Source: Streptomyces viridiviolaceus
GTDB taxonomy: Bacteria > Actinomycetota > Actinomycetes > Streptomycetales > Streptomycetaceae
Reading direction: 5' to 3'
Assembly (NCBI RefSeq): GCF_014650995.1
Contig: NZ_BMWA01000013.1
Location: 62,001-126,000 of the forward strand
Length of the DNA stretch: 64,000 nucleotides
Shown here: piece by piece, positions 33,845 to 42,072 of the stretch
Layout of the letters: every line of letters begins with the position of its first letter
Numbering within the stretch: position 1 is the first letter of the stretch
Program-made: the position numbers and the translations under genes
Notes under the pieces: model-generated
Database searches by the model: none
Seen by the model: only the letters and a program-made list of their open reading frames with translations
Told to the model about the DNA's origin: nothing

Positions 33845-34732
33845 TCAGTCGTTCCAGTGACGCACGAGCTCCCGCGCGAACTCCCGCACGGCGGGCGATG
33901 CCCACCGCCGGCGATACCGGGCCAGCAGTACCGGTACGTCCGGGAAGCGCGGTCCCCCGACCTCGGCAAGTCGGCCGCGGCGCAGTTGTTCTTCCACGGT
34001 GGTGCGGGGCAGCAGGGTCAGGCCCAGCCCCGCCGCCACGCAGGAGCGCGCGGCGTCCACGCTGCCGAACCGGGTCAGGCGCGGCCGGGCGCCGGGCACG
34101 GCGAGCAACCGCCGTGCGAACGCGTCGCTGTAGGAACACCCCTCCTCCAGCAGGAAGAAGCTCTCCCCCGCCAGTTCCTCCCACGTCACCGCATGTGCCG
34201 GCGCGGCGAGGCGGTGGCCCGGACCGCAGACGAGGGCGAGCGGCTCCCGAGCCACCGGTTCGGTCGTCAGGTCGGGGTGCTCCGTCTCCTCCTCCCACAT
34301 CAGCGCCAGGTCGAGGCGTCCGGACCGCAGACCCTCGACGCACTCCGCGGGCCCGGCCGCGTGCAGGTGGACGTCCACCTCGGGACGGCTGGTACGCAGC
34401 CCCGCGATCACGGCCGGCAGCCGGGTGGCGCACAGCGACTCGGGGGTGCCGACCACCACCCGCCCCGACACGGTCCCGACGTCGGCGCAGCCGGCCCGCA
34501 GGCGGGCCACGGCGTCGAGCACGTCCTCCGCCCTCTCCAGCAGCCGACGGCCGGTGTCGGTGAGCAGCGCACCGGTGGGGAGGCGGTCGAAGAGCCGGAC
34601 CCCGAGGTCCCGCTCGAGGGTGCGGATGTGCACGGTGACGGTGGATTGCGCCAGGTGCAGCTCGGCTGCGGCAGCGGTGAAGCTGCCGGTTCGGGCGAGC
34701 GTGGTGAAGGTCGTCAGCAGTCGGGTGTCCAC
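33845..34732 (-). CDS. LysR-family transcriptional regulator
   Basis: A 295-residue regulator starting at GTG 34732. The N-terminal helix-turn-helix (LLTTFTTLARTGSFTAAAAE, then QSTVTVHIRTLERDLGVRLF) and the C-terminal substrate-binding domain (about 90-290) are complete. It is divergent from the PhzF-like gene, the classic LysR arrangement, and likely controls it and itself. Confidence 0.92.
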   Translation of the reverse strand: MDTRLLTTFTTLARTGSFTAAAAELHLAQSTVTVHIRTLERDLGVRLFDRLPTGALLTDTGRRLLERAEDVLDAVARLRAGCADVGTVSGRVVVGTPESLCATRLPAVIAGLRTSRPEVDVHLHAAGPAECVEGLRSGRLDLALMWEEETEHPDLTTEPVAREPLALVCGPGHRLAAPAHAVTWEELAGESFFLLEEGCSYSDAFARRLLAVPGARPRLTRFGSVDAARSCVAAGLGLTLLPRTTVEEQLRRGRLAEVGGPRFPDVPVLLARYRRRWASPAVREFARELVRHWND

Positions 34733-34763
34733 GGCGGCAGCCTAGGCGAGGCATGCGTGTTCT

Positions 34764-34790
34764 CGATGGGAACGATCAGAATCCATCGTT
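34764..34790. promoter_or_regulatory. Overlapping inverted repeats, candidate LysR site
   Basis: Between the divergent lysR and phzF-like genes lie two nested inverted repeats: CGATGG (34764-34769) with CCATCG (34783-34788), and AACGAT (34771-34776) with ATCGTT (34785-34790). Placement 35-60 bases before the phzF-like ATG suits a LysR activation site. Confidence 0.5.
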
Positions 34791-34824
34791 GGACACGATC
34801 GGCGCGCGATGACAGCGTGGGGCC

Positions 34825-35727
34825 ATGACCAGTGACGTGACGGGAACGAACCACGGGGCGCACCGCTCCGGGCCGCTGACCGGGACCGAGATCCTGCGCT
34901 ACTCCGCCTTCACCCACGACCCGGGCGGCGGCAACCCCGCCGGGGTCGTCCTGGACGCCGCCGGGCTCGACGACCCGGCGATGCTCCGGACCGCCGCCGA
35001 GGTGGGCTACTCCGAGACGGCCTTCGTCACCGGCGGGGACGAGGCGGCGCGGCGCTTCCGGGTGCGCTACTTCAGTCCCCTCACGGAGGTGGCGTTCTGC
35101 GGTCACGCCACGGTCGCGCTCGCCGTGGCGCTGGCCGAGCGCCTGGGGCCCGGCGAGATCGTGCTCGACACCCCCGCGGGCGAGATCCCGGTGTCCACCG
35201 AGACCGACGGGACGGGCGCGGTGCGGGCCACGCTCACCAGCGTGCCGACGCGGTCCCGTCCGGCCGAAGCCACGGAACTTCGGCAGGCACTCGCGGCTTT
35301 GCGGTGGACGCCCGACGACCTCGACCCCGCACTGCCCCCGCACGTGGCGTTCGGCGGCAACGATCACCTGGTGCTCGCCGCGGCCTCCCGGGCGCGTCTG
35401 GCCGACGTCGACTACGACTTCGACGGACTCGCCGAGGTGATGCGGCGGCACGGGTGGACCACGGTCGATCTGGTGTGGCGCGAGTCGCCGGAGCGGTACC
35501 ACGCCCGGAACCCGTTCCCCGTCGGCGGTGTCGTGGAGGACCCCGCGACCGGAGCGGCGGCCGCGGCGTTCGGTGGATACCTCCACGCGCTGGGCCTCGT
35601 CACCGGCCCCGCCACGATCGCGATCCGCCAGGGCGAGGACATGGGCCGCCCCAGCGACCTGCTGATCACCGTGTCGCCGCAGGACTCCCGTACCCGGGTC
35701 ACCGGACAGGCGGTGCCGATCCCCTAG
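34825..35727 (+). CDS. PhzF-family isomerase/epimerase-like protein
   Basis: A 300-residue protein with the duplicated hot-dog-like PhzF fold. GGGNPAGVVL, the catalytic Glu64 in VGYSETAFV, FCGHATVALAVAL and EDPATGAAAAAFGGYL are family signatures. PhzF enzymes shift double bonds in phenazine precursors; most actinobacterial relatives act in other, unknown pathways. No other phenazine gene is present, so that product is unlikely here. Regulated probably by the divergent LysR protein. Confidence 0.9.
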   Translation: MTSDVTGTNHGAHRSGPLTGTEILRYSAFTHDPGGGNPAGVVLDAAGLDDPAMLRTAAEVGYSETAFVTGGDEAARRFRVRYFSPLTEVAFCGHATVALAVALAERLGPGEIVLDTPAGEIPVSTETDGTGAVRATLTSVPTRSRPAEATELRQALAALRWTPDDLDPALPPHVAFGGNDHLVLAAASRARLADVDYDFDGLAEVMRRHGWTTVDLVWRESPERYHARNPFPVGGVVEDPATGAAAAAFGGYLHALGLVTGPATIAIRQGEDMGRPSDLLITVSPQDSRTRVTGQAVPIP

Positions 35728-35840
35728 GGCAGCCCGGCGCGGAGGCGGGTGGCCGACGGCAGCCCGGCCCGACGGGCACGGCGCAACTCCGTCGGGTCCG
35801 TGCCGAGTTGGCCGCCAGTCCTGTCTGGCACACTCACGGG

Positions 35841-36329
35841 ATGATCGTCAGACTCGCACGGACGAACGACTTCCCCGGCTTCCTCGACCTGGCGGGGCAG
35901 GTCGAGCACTGGTTCGGCCCGATGGTCGAGGAACCCGGCTTCCACCAGGCCGTGCAGGAACACATCCACCGGTCCATGGCGCTCGTCGCCGTCTCCCCGC
36001 CGTCGGACCGTCTGCTCGGCGGCCTGTTGTTCGGCGTGCGGGCGCCGGCCTACCACGTCCACTGGCTCGTCGTCTCGGAGGAGGCGCGCGGGCGCGGGGC
36101 CGGGCGGGAACTGATGGCGGACGCCGTACGGAGGTTCGTACGGGAGCCGGGCACCCTTGAGGTGGTGACGTTCGGAGCCGATCATCCGGGAGCCGTCGTC
36201 GGCGGCGCACGCGTCTTCTACGAGCGCCTCGGTTTCGAGCCGGCCGAGGTCACCGACCCGGGCCCGGACGGCGGCTCCCGGCAGGTCTATCGCCGGGCCG
36301 TGGCCCCTGAGGAGGACACCCGCCTTTGA
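35841..36329 (+). CDS. GNAT-family N-acetyltransferase
   Basis: A 162-residue acetyltransferase. VHWLVVSEEARGRGAGRELM gives the acetyl-CoA-binding loop (RGRGAG), and ARVFYERLGFEPAEV is the typical end. The acceptor is unknown. The start is ATG 35841 with no strong ribosome site, so translation may be leaderless or weak. A hairpin follows at 36331. Confidence 0.85.
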   Translation: MIVRLARTNDFPGFLDLAGQVEHWFGPMVEEPGFHQAVQEHIHRSMALVAVSPPSDRLLGGLLFGVRAPAYHVHWLVVSEEARGRGAGRELMADAVRRFVREPGTLEVVTFGADHPGAVVGGARVFYERLGFEPAEVTDPGPDGGSRQVYRRAVAPEEDTRL

Positions 36330-36330
36330 C

Positions 36331-36355
36331 CGGCGGACCGTCAGGCCGTCCGCCG
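36331..36355 (+). terminator. Hairpin after the GNAT gene
   Basis: Perfect 8-bp arms (CGGCGGAC / GTCCGCCG) with a 9-base loop, starting one base after the GNAT stop. Confidence 0.5.
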
Positions 36356-36477
36356 TGGCGGCCTTTACCGGCGGGCCCACCCAGCCGTCCCGCGTATCAC
36401 CCCCGTTCGGACGCGGGTGACGCCGTCTGGCCGACTGTGGGATGCGACGGGGCGCGACGGCGGCTCGGATGGGTTCC

Positions 36478-37308
36478 ATGCACATACCCACAGCCGCGGC
36501 CTCCGGCCGCTCCCGCCTGCTCACGTCGGGCGTTCTGCTCGCCGCCCTGTCGCTCGTGCTGACGGCGCACGCCGTACCGTCATCGGCCGACGACGTACCG
36601 GATCGTGGTTCCGCCTACATGGGCAGTGGAGTTCTCGCCCACGAAGGCGTGCTCGGTCCGCCCCCCGCCGGCACCCGGGTCACCCAGACGGAGGGCGTGG
36701 ACGTCTCCAGCCACCAGGGCGAGGTCGCCTGGACCACCCTGTGGAACAGCGGCGTCAAATGGGCCTACGTGAAGGCCACCGAGGGGACGTACTACCGGAA
36801 TCCGTACCACGCCCAGCAGTACAACGGCGCGTACGACGTCGGCATGATCCGCGGTGCGTACCACTTCGCGACCCCGGACACGGCGGGCGGCGCCGCCCAG
36901 GCCGACTACTTCGTCGACCGCGGGGGCGCGTGGTCGAAGGACGGCAAGACCCTGCCCGGCGTGCTCGACATCGAGTACAACCCCTACGGAAACACCTGCT
37001 ACGGCAAGACGCACAGTCAGATGGTCAGCTGGATCCGCGACTTCCTGGACAGGTACAAGGCCCGCACCGGCCGGAACGCCGTGATCTACACCTCCACCAA
37101 CTGGTGGCAGCAGTGCACCGGTGACTACAGCGGCTTCGCCTCCACCACCCCGCTGTGGATCGCCCGCTACGCCTCCACGGTGGGCCCCCTGCCGGCCGGC
37201 TGGACGTACCACACGATGTGGCAGTACACCTCGACCGGCCCGACCGTCGGAGACCACGACAAGTTCAACGGGGCTCTGGACCGCGTCAAGGAACTCGCCA
37301 ACGGCTGA
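36478..37308 (+). CDS. Secreted GH25 muramidase (lysozyme)
   Basis: A 276-residue exported enzyme. The N-terminal signal segment (RSRLLTSGVLLAALSLVLTA to SSADD) precedes the GH25 barrel: GVDVSSHQGEV at the start, WAYVKATEGTYY, GAYHFATPD, and the catalytic LDIEYNPYG acid pair. It cleaves the MurNAc-GlcNAc bond of peptidoglycan outside the cell. In-frame ATGs at 36442, 36469 and 36478 are all possible; 36478 gives the shortest normal signal peptide. Single gene. Confidence 0.9.
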   Translation: MHIPTAAASGRSRLLTSGVLLAALSLVLTAHAVPSSADDVPDRGSAYMGSGVLAHEGVLGPPPAGTRVTQTEGVDVSSHQGEVAWTTLWNSGVKWAYVKATEGTYYRNPYHAQQYNGAYDVGMIRGAYHFATPDTAGGAAQADYFVDRGGAWSKDGKTLPGVLDIEYNPYGNTCYGKTHSQMVSWIRDFLDRYKARTGRNAVIYTSTNWWQQCTGDYSGFASTTPLWIARYASTVGPLPAGWTYHTMWQYTSTGPTVGDHDKFNGALDRVKELANG

Positions 37309-37340
37309 GCGTGATCCGGCGCCGGCAGCGCGCCGACGGG

Positions 37341-38048
37341 TCAGACCAGCCTGTCGACGATCTGCCGGCGCACCACTTCACGGGCCGCGGGGGCGAGCGC
37401 GCCGACGTCCCCGCGCTCCAGGGCTTCGATGACCTGATCGGCGCCGCCGTCACAGGGCGCGCTCTCGCTCAGCACCTCGTAGCCGTCGCGGACGGCGATG
37501 CGGAGTCGGCGGCGCCCCTGCCCGTCGTCGTGCACGGCGGTGGCGACGGCCAGGGGCGGCGGCCCTCCGGCGTCGGCGGGCTCCTTGTGGTAGCCGCTGG
37601 ACATGGGAGTGCGCCAGCGGATGCCGAGGAGCAGGTGACGCTTCGCCAGCACCTCGGCCAGATCGGTCTCGTAGGCCCCGTCCGTGCCCAGCACCGTCGC
37701 GTGGGCGTCCAGCACGAGAGCCGCGGGCAGCAGGCAGCGCAGTGTGCTGCCGACGAGGTTGCCGCCGACCGTGGCCGTCCGGCGTACGGCTCCGGTGCCC
37801 ACGGAGCCCGCCGCCCGGCGCAGGACCTCGGGCACGCGGTCGTCGATCCGGTTCAGCACCACGGCCGCGCCCAGCGCCTCGGGCTCGAGCGCCGTCGCCT
37901 CCGGCAGATCGCGCAGCGACATGGCCTGCTCGGGGAAGCCGTCGCGTTGCCAGAGGGCCCACACGAGCGTGGCCCCGCCGATGGGCACCGCCCCCTCGGC
38001 GAGGCACTCCTGTGCTTCGGACAAGGACGTGGGAAGACGCAACAGCAC
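37341..38048 (-). CDS. FAD-binding subunit of a molybdopterin dehydrogenase (XdhB/CoxM-like), orphan
   Basis: A 235-residue protein starting at GTG 38048. EGAVPIGGATLVWALWQRDG near the N-terminus and RRTATVGGNLVGSTLRCLLPAALVLDA in the middle are the two FAD-binding loops of the xanthine/CO-dehydrogenase medium subunit. It is somewhat short (family usually 270-290). The Mo-cofactor large subunit and [2Fe-2S] small subunit normally encoded beside it are absent, so it is orphan or works with a distant partner. Confidence 0.8.
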   Translation of the reverse strand: MLLRLPTSLSEAQECLAEGAVPIGGATLVWALWQRDGFPEQAMSLRDLPEATALEPEALGAAVVLNRIDDRVPEVLRRAAGSVGTGAVRRTATVGGNLVGSTLRCLLPAALVLDAHATVLGTDGAYETDLAEVLAKRHLLLGIRWRTPMSSGYHKEPADAGGPPPLAVATAVHDDGQGRRRLRIAVRDGYEVLSESAPCDGGADQVIEALERGDVGALAPAAREVVRRQIVDRLV

Positions 38049-38253
38049 GGCGATCGACCTGCTTTCCCGGGAGTCGGCGGTTCGACGCGCGCGTCCGCCG
38101 CGTGTTCACGGTCACTGCGCATTCTCCGCACGCCCATGGGGGCGCGTACAGGGCTCATGACGACCCGATGTGCGCCCACTGGGTGCCCGTGCACCACCTG
38201 TCCGCCTCCCACTTTCCTCAGGGCGCACTGCCGCACGTTCCGGACACGAGTAG

Positions 38254-38279
38254 CTGGAGCGTACGATCGTACGCTCCAG
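38254..38279. promoter_or_regulatory. 26-bp perfect palindrome, TetR operator candidate (distal)
   Basis: CTGGAGCGTACGATCGTACG continues to a perfect 26-bp palindrome centred on GATC at 38266/38267. It shares the core TACGATCGTA with a second palindrome 22 bp away, and both precede an acetyltransferase-tetR operon. Confidence 0.65.
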
Positions 38280-38280
38280 G

Positions 38281-38296
38281 GTGTACGATCGTACAC
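38281..38296. promoter_or_regulatory. 16-bp perfect palindrome, TetR operator candidate (proximal)
   Basis: GTGTACGATCGTACAC directly abuts the GTG start of the acetyltransferase gene. The centre is 22 bp (two helical turns) from the upstream palindrome, fitting cooperative binding of two TetR dimers on one face of the DNA. Binding would cover the transcription start. Confidence 0.65.
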
Positions 38297-38914
38297 GTGA
38301 TTGACCACTTCGCCGGTGATCCCCGGAGCCACCACGAACGCATGCTCGCCGGAGACCTCTACATCGCCGACGACCCCGCCATCGTCGAGGCCCAGCAACG
38401 CGCGCAGCGGCTGGCCGCGGCCTACCGGCAGGCGTTCGTCGACGACCCCGCCGAGGCCCGGAAGATCCTCACCGAACTGGTGGGCGAGGTCGGTGAGGGG
38501 ACCGAGATCCGGCCGCCGCTGTACGTCGACTACGGCAGCCACCTCACCATCGGCGCACGCACCTTCGTCAACTTCAACCTGACCGCACTGGACGTCGCCG
38601 CCGTGCGTATCGGCGACGACTGCCAGATCGGCCCGAACGTGCAGCTGCTCACGCCCACCCACCCCTTGGAGCCGGGGCCGCGCAGGGACAAGCTGGAGGC
38701 CGCCCGGCCCATCACCATCGGCGACAACGTGTGGCTCGGCGGAGGCGTCATCGTGCTCCCGGGCGTGACCATCGGGGACGACAGCGTGATCGGGGCGGGC
38801 TCGGTGGTCACCAAGGACGTCCCGGCCGGAGTCGTCGCCGTCGGCAACCCCGCCCGTGTGGTCCGCTCCCTTCATGCGGACGCGGCGGCCGGCACCCCCG
38901 TGGCGGAGGAGTAG
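38297..38914 (+). CDS. Sugar O-acetyltransferase, maltose/galactoside acetyltransferase type
   Basis: A 205-residue left-handed beta-helix enzyme. ERMLAGDLYIADDPAIVEAQ is the maltose acetyltransferase N-terminal motif, and hexapeptide repeats run from IGARTFVNFN through IGDDCQIGPNV to ITIGDNVWLGGGVIVLPGV and IGAGSVVTKDVPAG; His in LLTPTHPL is catalytic. It acetylates a sugar hydroxyl from acetyl-CoA. GTG 38297 was chosen as it gives the usual 15-residue lead before RMLAG. The stop overlaps the tetR start. Confidence 0.9.
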   Translation: MIDHFAGDPRSHHERMLAGDLYIADDPAIVEAQQRAQRLAAAYRQAFVDDPAEARKILTELVGEVGEGTEIRPPLYVDYGSHLTIGARTFVNFNLTALDVAAVRIGDDCQIGPNVQLLTPTHPLEPGPRRDKLEAARPITIGDNVWLGGGVIVLPGVTIGDDSVIGAGSVVTKDVPAGVVAVGNPARVVRSLHADAAAGTPVAEE

Positions 38915-39459
38915 TGGCCACCGGACACGCCGACCCGCAGCGGCGGGCCCGTATCCTCCGCGCGGTACTCGACCTGATCGCCGATGAGGGCGTGGCGGGA
39001 GTCTCGCACCGGAAGGTCGCCGCACGGGCGGGCGTCCCCCTGGGGTCGATGACCTATCACTTCGCGGGCCGCGACGCCCTCTTGCGCGAAGCCTTCGCCT
39101 CCTTCGCCGAGCAGGCCGCGGCACTGTTCGAAGAACGGCTCAGCGCGGCCGTCGACCGGCAGGAGGCTCGCGAGGCGGTGGCACAGCTCGTACGCGAGCT
39201 GTCCGAGGGCGACGCGCGCACGCTCGTCCTCACCCACGAGCTGTACACCCTCGCCGCCCGGGAACCCGCCTACCGGGACCTCACCCACACGTGGATGCGA
39301 CGCAGCCGTGCCGCGCTGGAGCGGCACTTCGACGCGGCGACCGCGCAGCAGCTCGACGCGCTGATCGAGGGCCTGTCCCTGCACAGGGCACTGGACACCA
39401 CCCCGCACGACCACACCCTCACCGTCGACGCGATCGACCGGCTCACCGCCGCTCCCTGA
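38914..39459 (+). CDS. TetR/AcrR-family transcriptional regulator
   Basis: A 181-residue regulator starting at GTG 38914, 1-base overlap with the acetyltransferase. The N-terminal helix-turn-helix is AVLDLIADEGVAGVSHRKVA through GVPLGSMTYHFAGRDALL; the rest is an all-helical ligand domain. As the second gene of an operon whose start is flanked by two palindromes, it probably represses its own operon. Confidence 0.92.
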   Translation: MATGHADPQRRARILRAVLDLIADEGVAGVSHRKVAARAGVPLGSMTYHFAGRDALLREAFASFAEQAAALFEERLSAAVDRQEAREAVAQLVRELSEGDARTLVLTHELYTLAAREPAYRDLTHTWMRRSRAALERHFDAATAQQLDALIEGLSLHRALDTTPHDHTLTVDAIDRLTAAP

Positions 39460-39486
39460 AGCACCCCGGCCGGCACCCCTCGAACC

Positions 39487-39527
39487 GCCCGCCCGGCACC
39501 GGCCCCTGACACCGGTACCGGGCGGGC
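39487..39527. terminator. Large hairpin between convergent genes
   Basis: 16-base arms (39487-39502 and 39512-39527) pair with one mismatch around a 9-base loop, between the tetR and alpha/beta-hydrolase stops. Likely bidirectional terminator. Confidence 0.65.
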
Positions 39528-39568
39528 CCTCCCGTACGGCCGGCGCCCGCCCCACGTCGCGCGTGCCG

Positions 39569-40372
39569 TCACACCTGCGCGGCGAGGAATTCCAGCAGTG
39601 CGGCGTTGAAGCGCTCGGGCTGCTCGGCGCCGGGCAGATGGCCGGCCTTCTCGATCACGGCCAGGGTGGCATGCGGGACGAGGCGGTGGATGGCCTCGGC
39701 CTCGGCGACGGGCGTGTAGGCGTCGTCCGCCCCGACGGCGATCAGCACCGGAGCCTCGACGGCGGCCAGCACCTCACGGTAGTCGGGGCGTTCGGCCCGC
39801 CCCCGCAGTGCTGCCGCGGCACCGCGCGGATCGGTGGCGCACATCATCTCCAGAACCCGTGCGGCCACGTCGGGCATCGCGGTGACGTTGTAGTCCGCGA
39901 GCATCTTGTCGACGACCTCGTAGGCGTAACCGTCCATGCCCTCGGCCAGGAGCCTGTCGGCGAGCCGGTTGCGGAACCGCTTGCCCTCGTCGGTCTCGGC
40001 CGCGGCGGAGGTGTCGGACAGGACGAGGGCGCGCACCCGCCGGGGGTGGCGGAGCTGGAACTCCATGGCGATCTGGCCCCCCATGGAGACGCCGCCGACC
40101 ACGGCCCGCTCGATGCCCAGGTGGTCCAGGAGTGCCGCCAGGTCGTCCGCGAAGTCCGCGAGCAGGACCTTGCCGGGGGTGACACCGCTGCGGCCGTATC
40201 CGCGCAGGTCCGGGGTGACGACGCGGTGGCCGGCTCCGGTCAGCGCCCTTGCCTGGGGTGCCCACAGAGTGCGGTCGAAGGGGTGCCCGTGCACCAGGAG
40301 AACCGGCAGCCCGGCCGGGGGACCGAGGTCGTCGTAGTCGATGGTGACGCCGCGCAAGGTTGTCGAGGTCAT
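39569..40372 (-). CDS. Alpha/beta hydrolase
   Basis: A 267-residue single-domain hydrolase. LLVHGHPFDRTLW is the oxyanion loop, GGVSMGGQIAMEF holds the nucleophile Ser in the GxSxGG elbow, VGADDAYTPV carries the acid and EKAGHLPGAEQPERF the His. Resembles 3-oxoadipate enol-lactonase-like hydrolases. Substrate unknown. It follows the methyltransferase gene on the same strand by 10 bases. Confidence 0.9.
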   Translation of the reverse strand: MTSTTLRGVTIDYDDLGPPAGLPVLLVHGHPFDRTLWAPQARALTGAGHRVVTPDLRGYGRSGVTPGKVLLADFADDLAALLDHLGIERAVVGGVSMGGQIAMEFQLRHPRRVRALVLSDTSAAAETDEGKRFRNRLADRLLAEGMDGYAYEVVDKMLADYNVTAMPDVAARVLEMMCATDPRGAAAALRGRAERPDYREVLAAVEAPVLIAVGADDAYTPVAEAEAIHRLVPHATLAVIEKAGHLPGAEQPERFNAALLEFLAAQV

Positions 40373-40382
40373 GCCGGGAACC

Positions 40383-41150
40383 CTAGCCCGGCGGGACGGG
40401 GAACCGCCGGGCTCCGCCGACCCGGACCGGACGTCGCGCGACGAAGACGAACTCCCGGCCCGGACGGTCCGGTGCCCCGCGGACCTCCTCCACCGCGAAA
40501 CCGCACGCGACGAGGTCCGCCTCCACCTCCTCCCGCTCACGGAACCGCAGCGTCGACTCCGAGGTCAGGACCTCCCCGTCGGCCGCGAAGACGTAGGTCC
40601 ACCGGAAGGTGACCAGGGGCCCGCTCACCTCGACCAGCCGGACCCAGGTCTCGACCGGCCCGACGCCGGGGATCTCCGTCACGCCGTAGGAGTCCTCCCG
40701 GTTCCACCTCTCCCAGGCCCGCACGGCCGGATCCCGGGTCTCGAAGACCAGAACCCCGCCCGGTCGCAGTGCGGCGTGGGCCCCCCGCAGGGTCCCCCGC
40801 CACTGCGCTGCGTCGGTGATCTCCTGGGCGGCGTTCGCCGTCATGGTCGCCATGTCGACGCGCAGCGGCGGCAGCGAGGTCGCGTCACCCCGGATCCAGC
40901 GCACCCGTTCACCACCCGGCTTGCCCCGGGCCACGGCGAGCGACGCCTCAGCGGGATCGACGCCGACGACCTCGATTCCACGGCCGGCCAGCAGCAGGGC
41001 GAAGACCCCCGTGCCACAGCCGATGTCCAGTACCCTGCGTGCCCCGAACTCCCCGGTCATGCGGAGATACGCGTCGAGGTCGCCGCGGTCCGGGTCGAGC
41101 GCGTCGTAGACCGCGGCGAGCCGGGGGTGCCGGAAGCACTCGTCAGCCAT
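40383..41150 (-). CDS. Class I SAM-dependent methyltransferase
   Basis: A 255-residue methyltransferase. VLDIGCGTGVFALLLAGRG is motif I; VVGVDPAEASLAVAR, IRGDATSLPPL and LRPGGVLVFETRDP follow. The acceptor molecule is not known. It is directly upstream of the alpha/beta hydrolase and probably cotranscribed. Confidence 0.9.
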   Translation of the reverse strand: MADECFRHPRLAAVYDALDPDRGDLDAYLRMTGEFGARRVLDIGCGTGVFALLLAGRGIEVVGVDPAEASLAVARGKPGGERVRWIRGDATSLPPLRVDMATMTANAAQEITDAAQWRGTLRGAHAALRPGGVLVFETRDPAVRAWERWNREDSYGVTEIPGVGPVETWVRLVEVSGPLVTFRWTYVFAADGEVLTSESTLRFREREEVEADLVACGFAVEEVRGAPDRPGREFVFVARRPVRVGGARRFPVPPG

Positions 41151-41216
41151 GCGGCCGAAGATAGGGGAAGCGGTCGGCGAACGGCCACCGCGTTTTCCGC
41201 GCGCGGCGGCGCGCCT

Positions 41217-41251
41217 CACGGGTCCGGATCACCCGGCGATCCGGACCCGTG
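41217..41251 (-). terminator. Hairpin after the ECF sigma factor gene
   Basis: Perfect 14-bp arms (CACGGGTCCGGATC / GATCCGGACCCGTG) with a 7-base loop, 13 bases beyond the sigma gene stop. Confidence 0.7.
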
Positions 41252-41264
41252 GCCGTACGGGTCG

Positions 41265-41891
41265 TCAGGCCGCGGCGGCGACCGGCGCGACGTCCTCGGC
41301 GTCGTTCAGCCACTCGATGAGGGAGGTGCGGGCCCGGGCGACCCGGGAACGCACCGTTCCCACGGGGCAGTGACTGACGTGGGCCGCCTCGGCGTAGGGC
41401 AGGCCCAGGAGCTGAGTGAGGACGAACGCCTCGCGGCGGTCGTCGGGGAGCGTCTCCAGCAGTTCGGCGAGGGCGATGCCGTCGTCGAAGCCCGGCAGAC
41501 CGCGCGGCTGGGTGCGTTCGGCGGCCGCCTCCCAGTCGTCCGTGGCCGACAGACGGGGACGGGACGAGCTGTGCCGGATGCTGTCGATCACCGCGCGGCG
41601 GGCGATGGACAGCAGCCAGGTGCGGGCCGACGAACGGCCCTCGAAGCGGTGCAGGCTGCCCAGGGCCCGCAGAAAGGTGTCCTGGGTCAGATCGTCGGCG
41701 CTCTGCGGGTCGGCGCCGAGGAAGGTCACGTAGTGGCGGACGTCCCGGTGCAGGGCGCGCACGAAATGGTCGACGGCGTCGGCATCGCCGCCGCGCGCGG
41801 CGAGTGCCCAGGCCGTGATCGACTCGTCGTCGGCGCCCGTGCCGGACCGTCCGCACGGTCCGGGCGATGGGGGCAGGGCAGGAGTGATCAC
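41265..41891 (-). CDS. ECF-type RNA polymerase sigma factor
   Basis: A 208-residue group 4 sigma factor starting at GTG 41891 (AAGGA upstream). Region 2 (about 30-100) has DDLTQDTFLRALGSLHRFEG and RTWLLSIARRAVID; region 4 (about 145-200) has LPDDRREAFVLTQLLGLPYA and CPVGTVRSRVARARTSL. No anti-sigma gene is adjacent; the upstream gene on the same strand encodes a His/Met-rich membrane protein that may serve as a sensor. Arrangement resembles metal-linked ECF loci in Streptomyces, but that is inference. Confidence 0.92.
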   Translation of the reverse strand: MITPALPPSPGPCGRSGTGADDESITAWALAARGGDADAVDHFVRALHRDVRHYVTFLGADPQSADDLTQDTFLRALGSLHRFEGRSSARTWLLSIARRAVIDSIRHSSSRPRLSATDDWEAAAERTQPRGLPGFDDGIALAELLETLPDDRREAFVLTQLLGLPYAEAAHVSHCPVGTVRSRVARARTSLIEWLNDAEDVAPVAAAA

Positions 41892-42072
41892 CTGTGTCTG
41901 TCCTTCTCGGGATCAGGGATCCGGTCCCCTGGCCTGCGCCCCCGCGGGTCGGCGGGCGGCACGGCGGGACCGGCGATGAGGGGGCGGCCGGGCACGGGGG
42001 TGCACGGCCGGGGACCGAGGCGGCGACCGACGGCGCGGTGGCTGTCGTGCGGCCTCGGGGAACCGGCTGCCG

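Noticed and set aside
34825..35727. Phenazine biosynthesis cluster
   Set aside because: Only a PhzF-family gene is present; the rest of the pathway is missing.
38158..38300. Small Cys-rich peptide (MTTRCAPTGCPCTTC...)
   Set aside because: No ribosome site and its end runs through the operator palindromes; probably chance translation.
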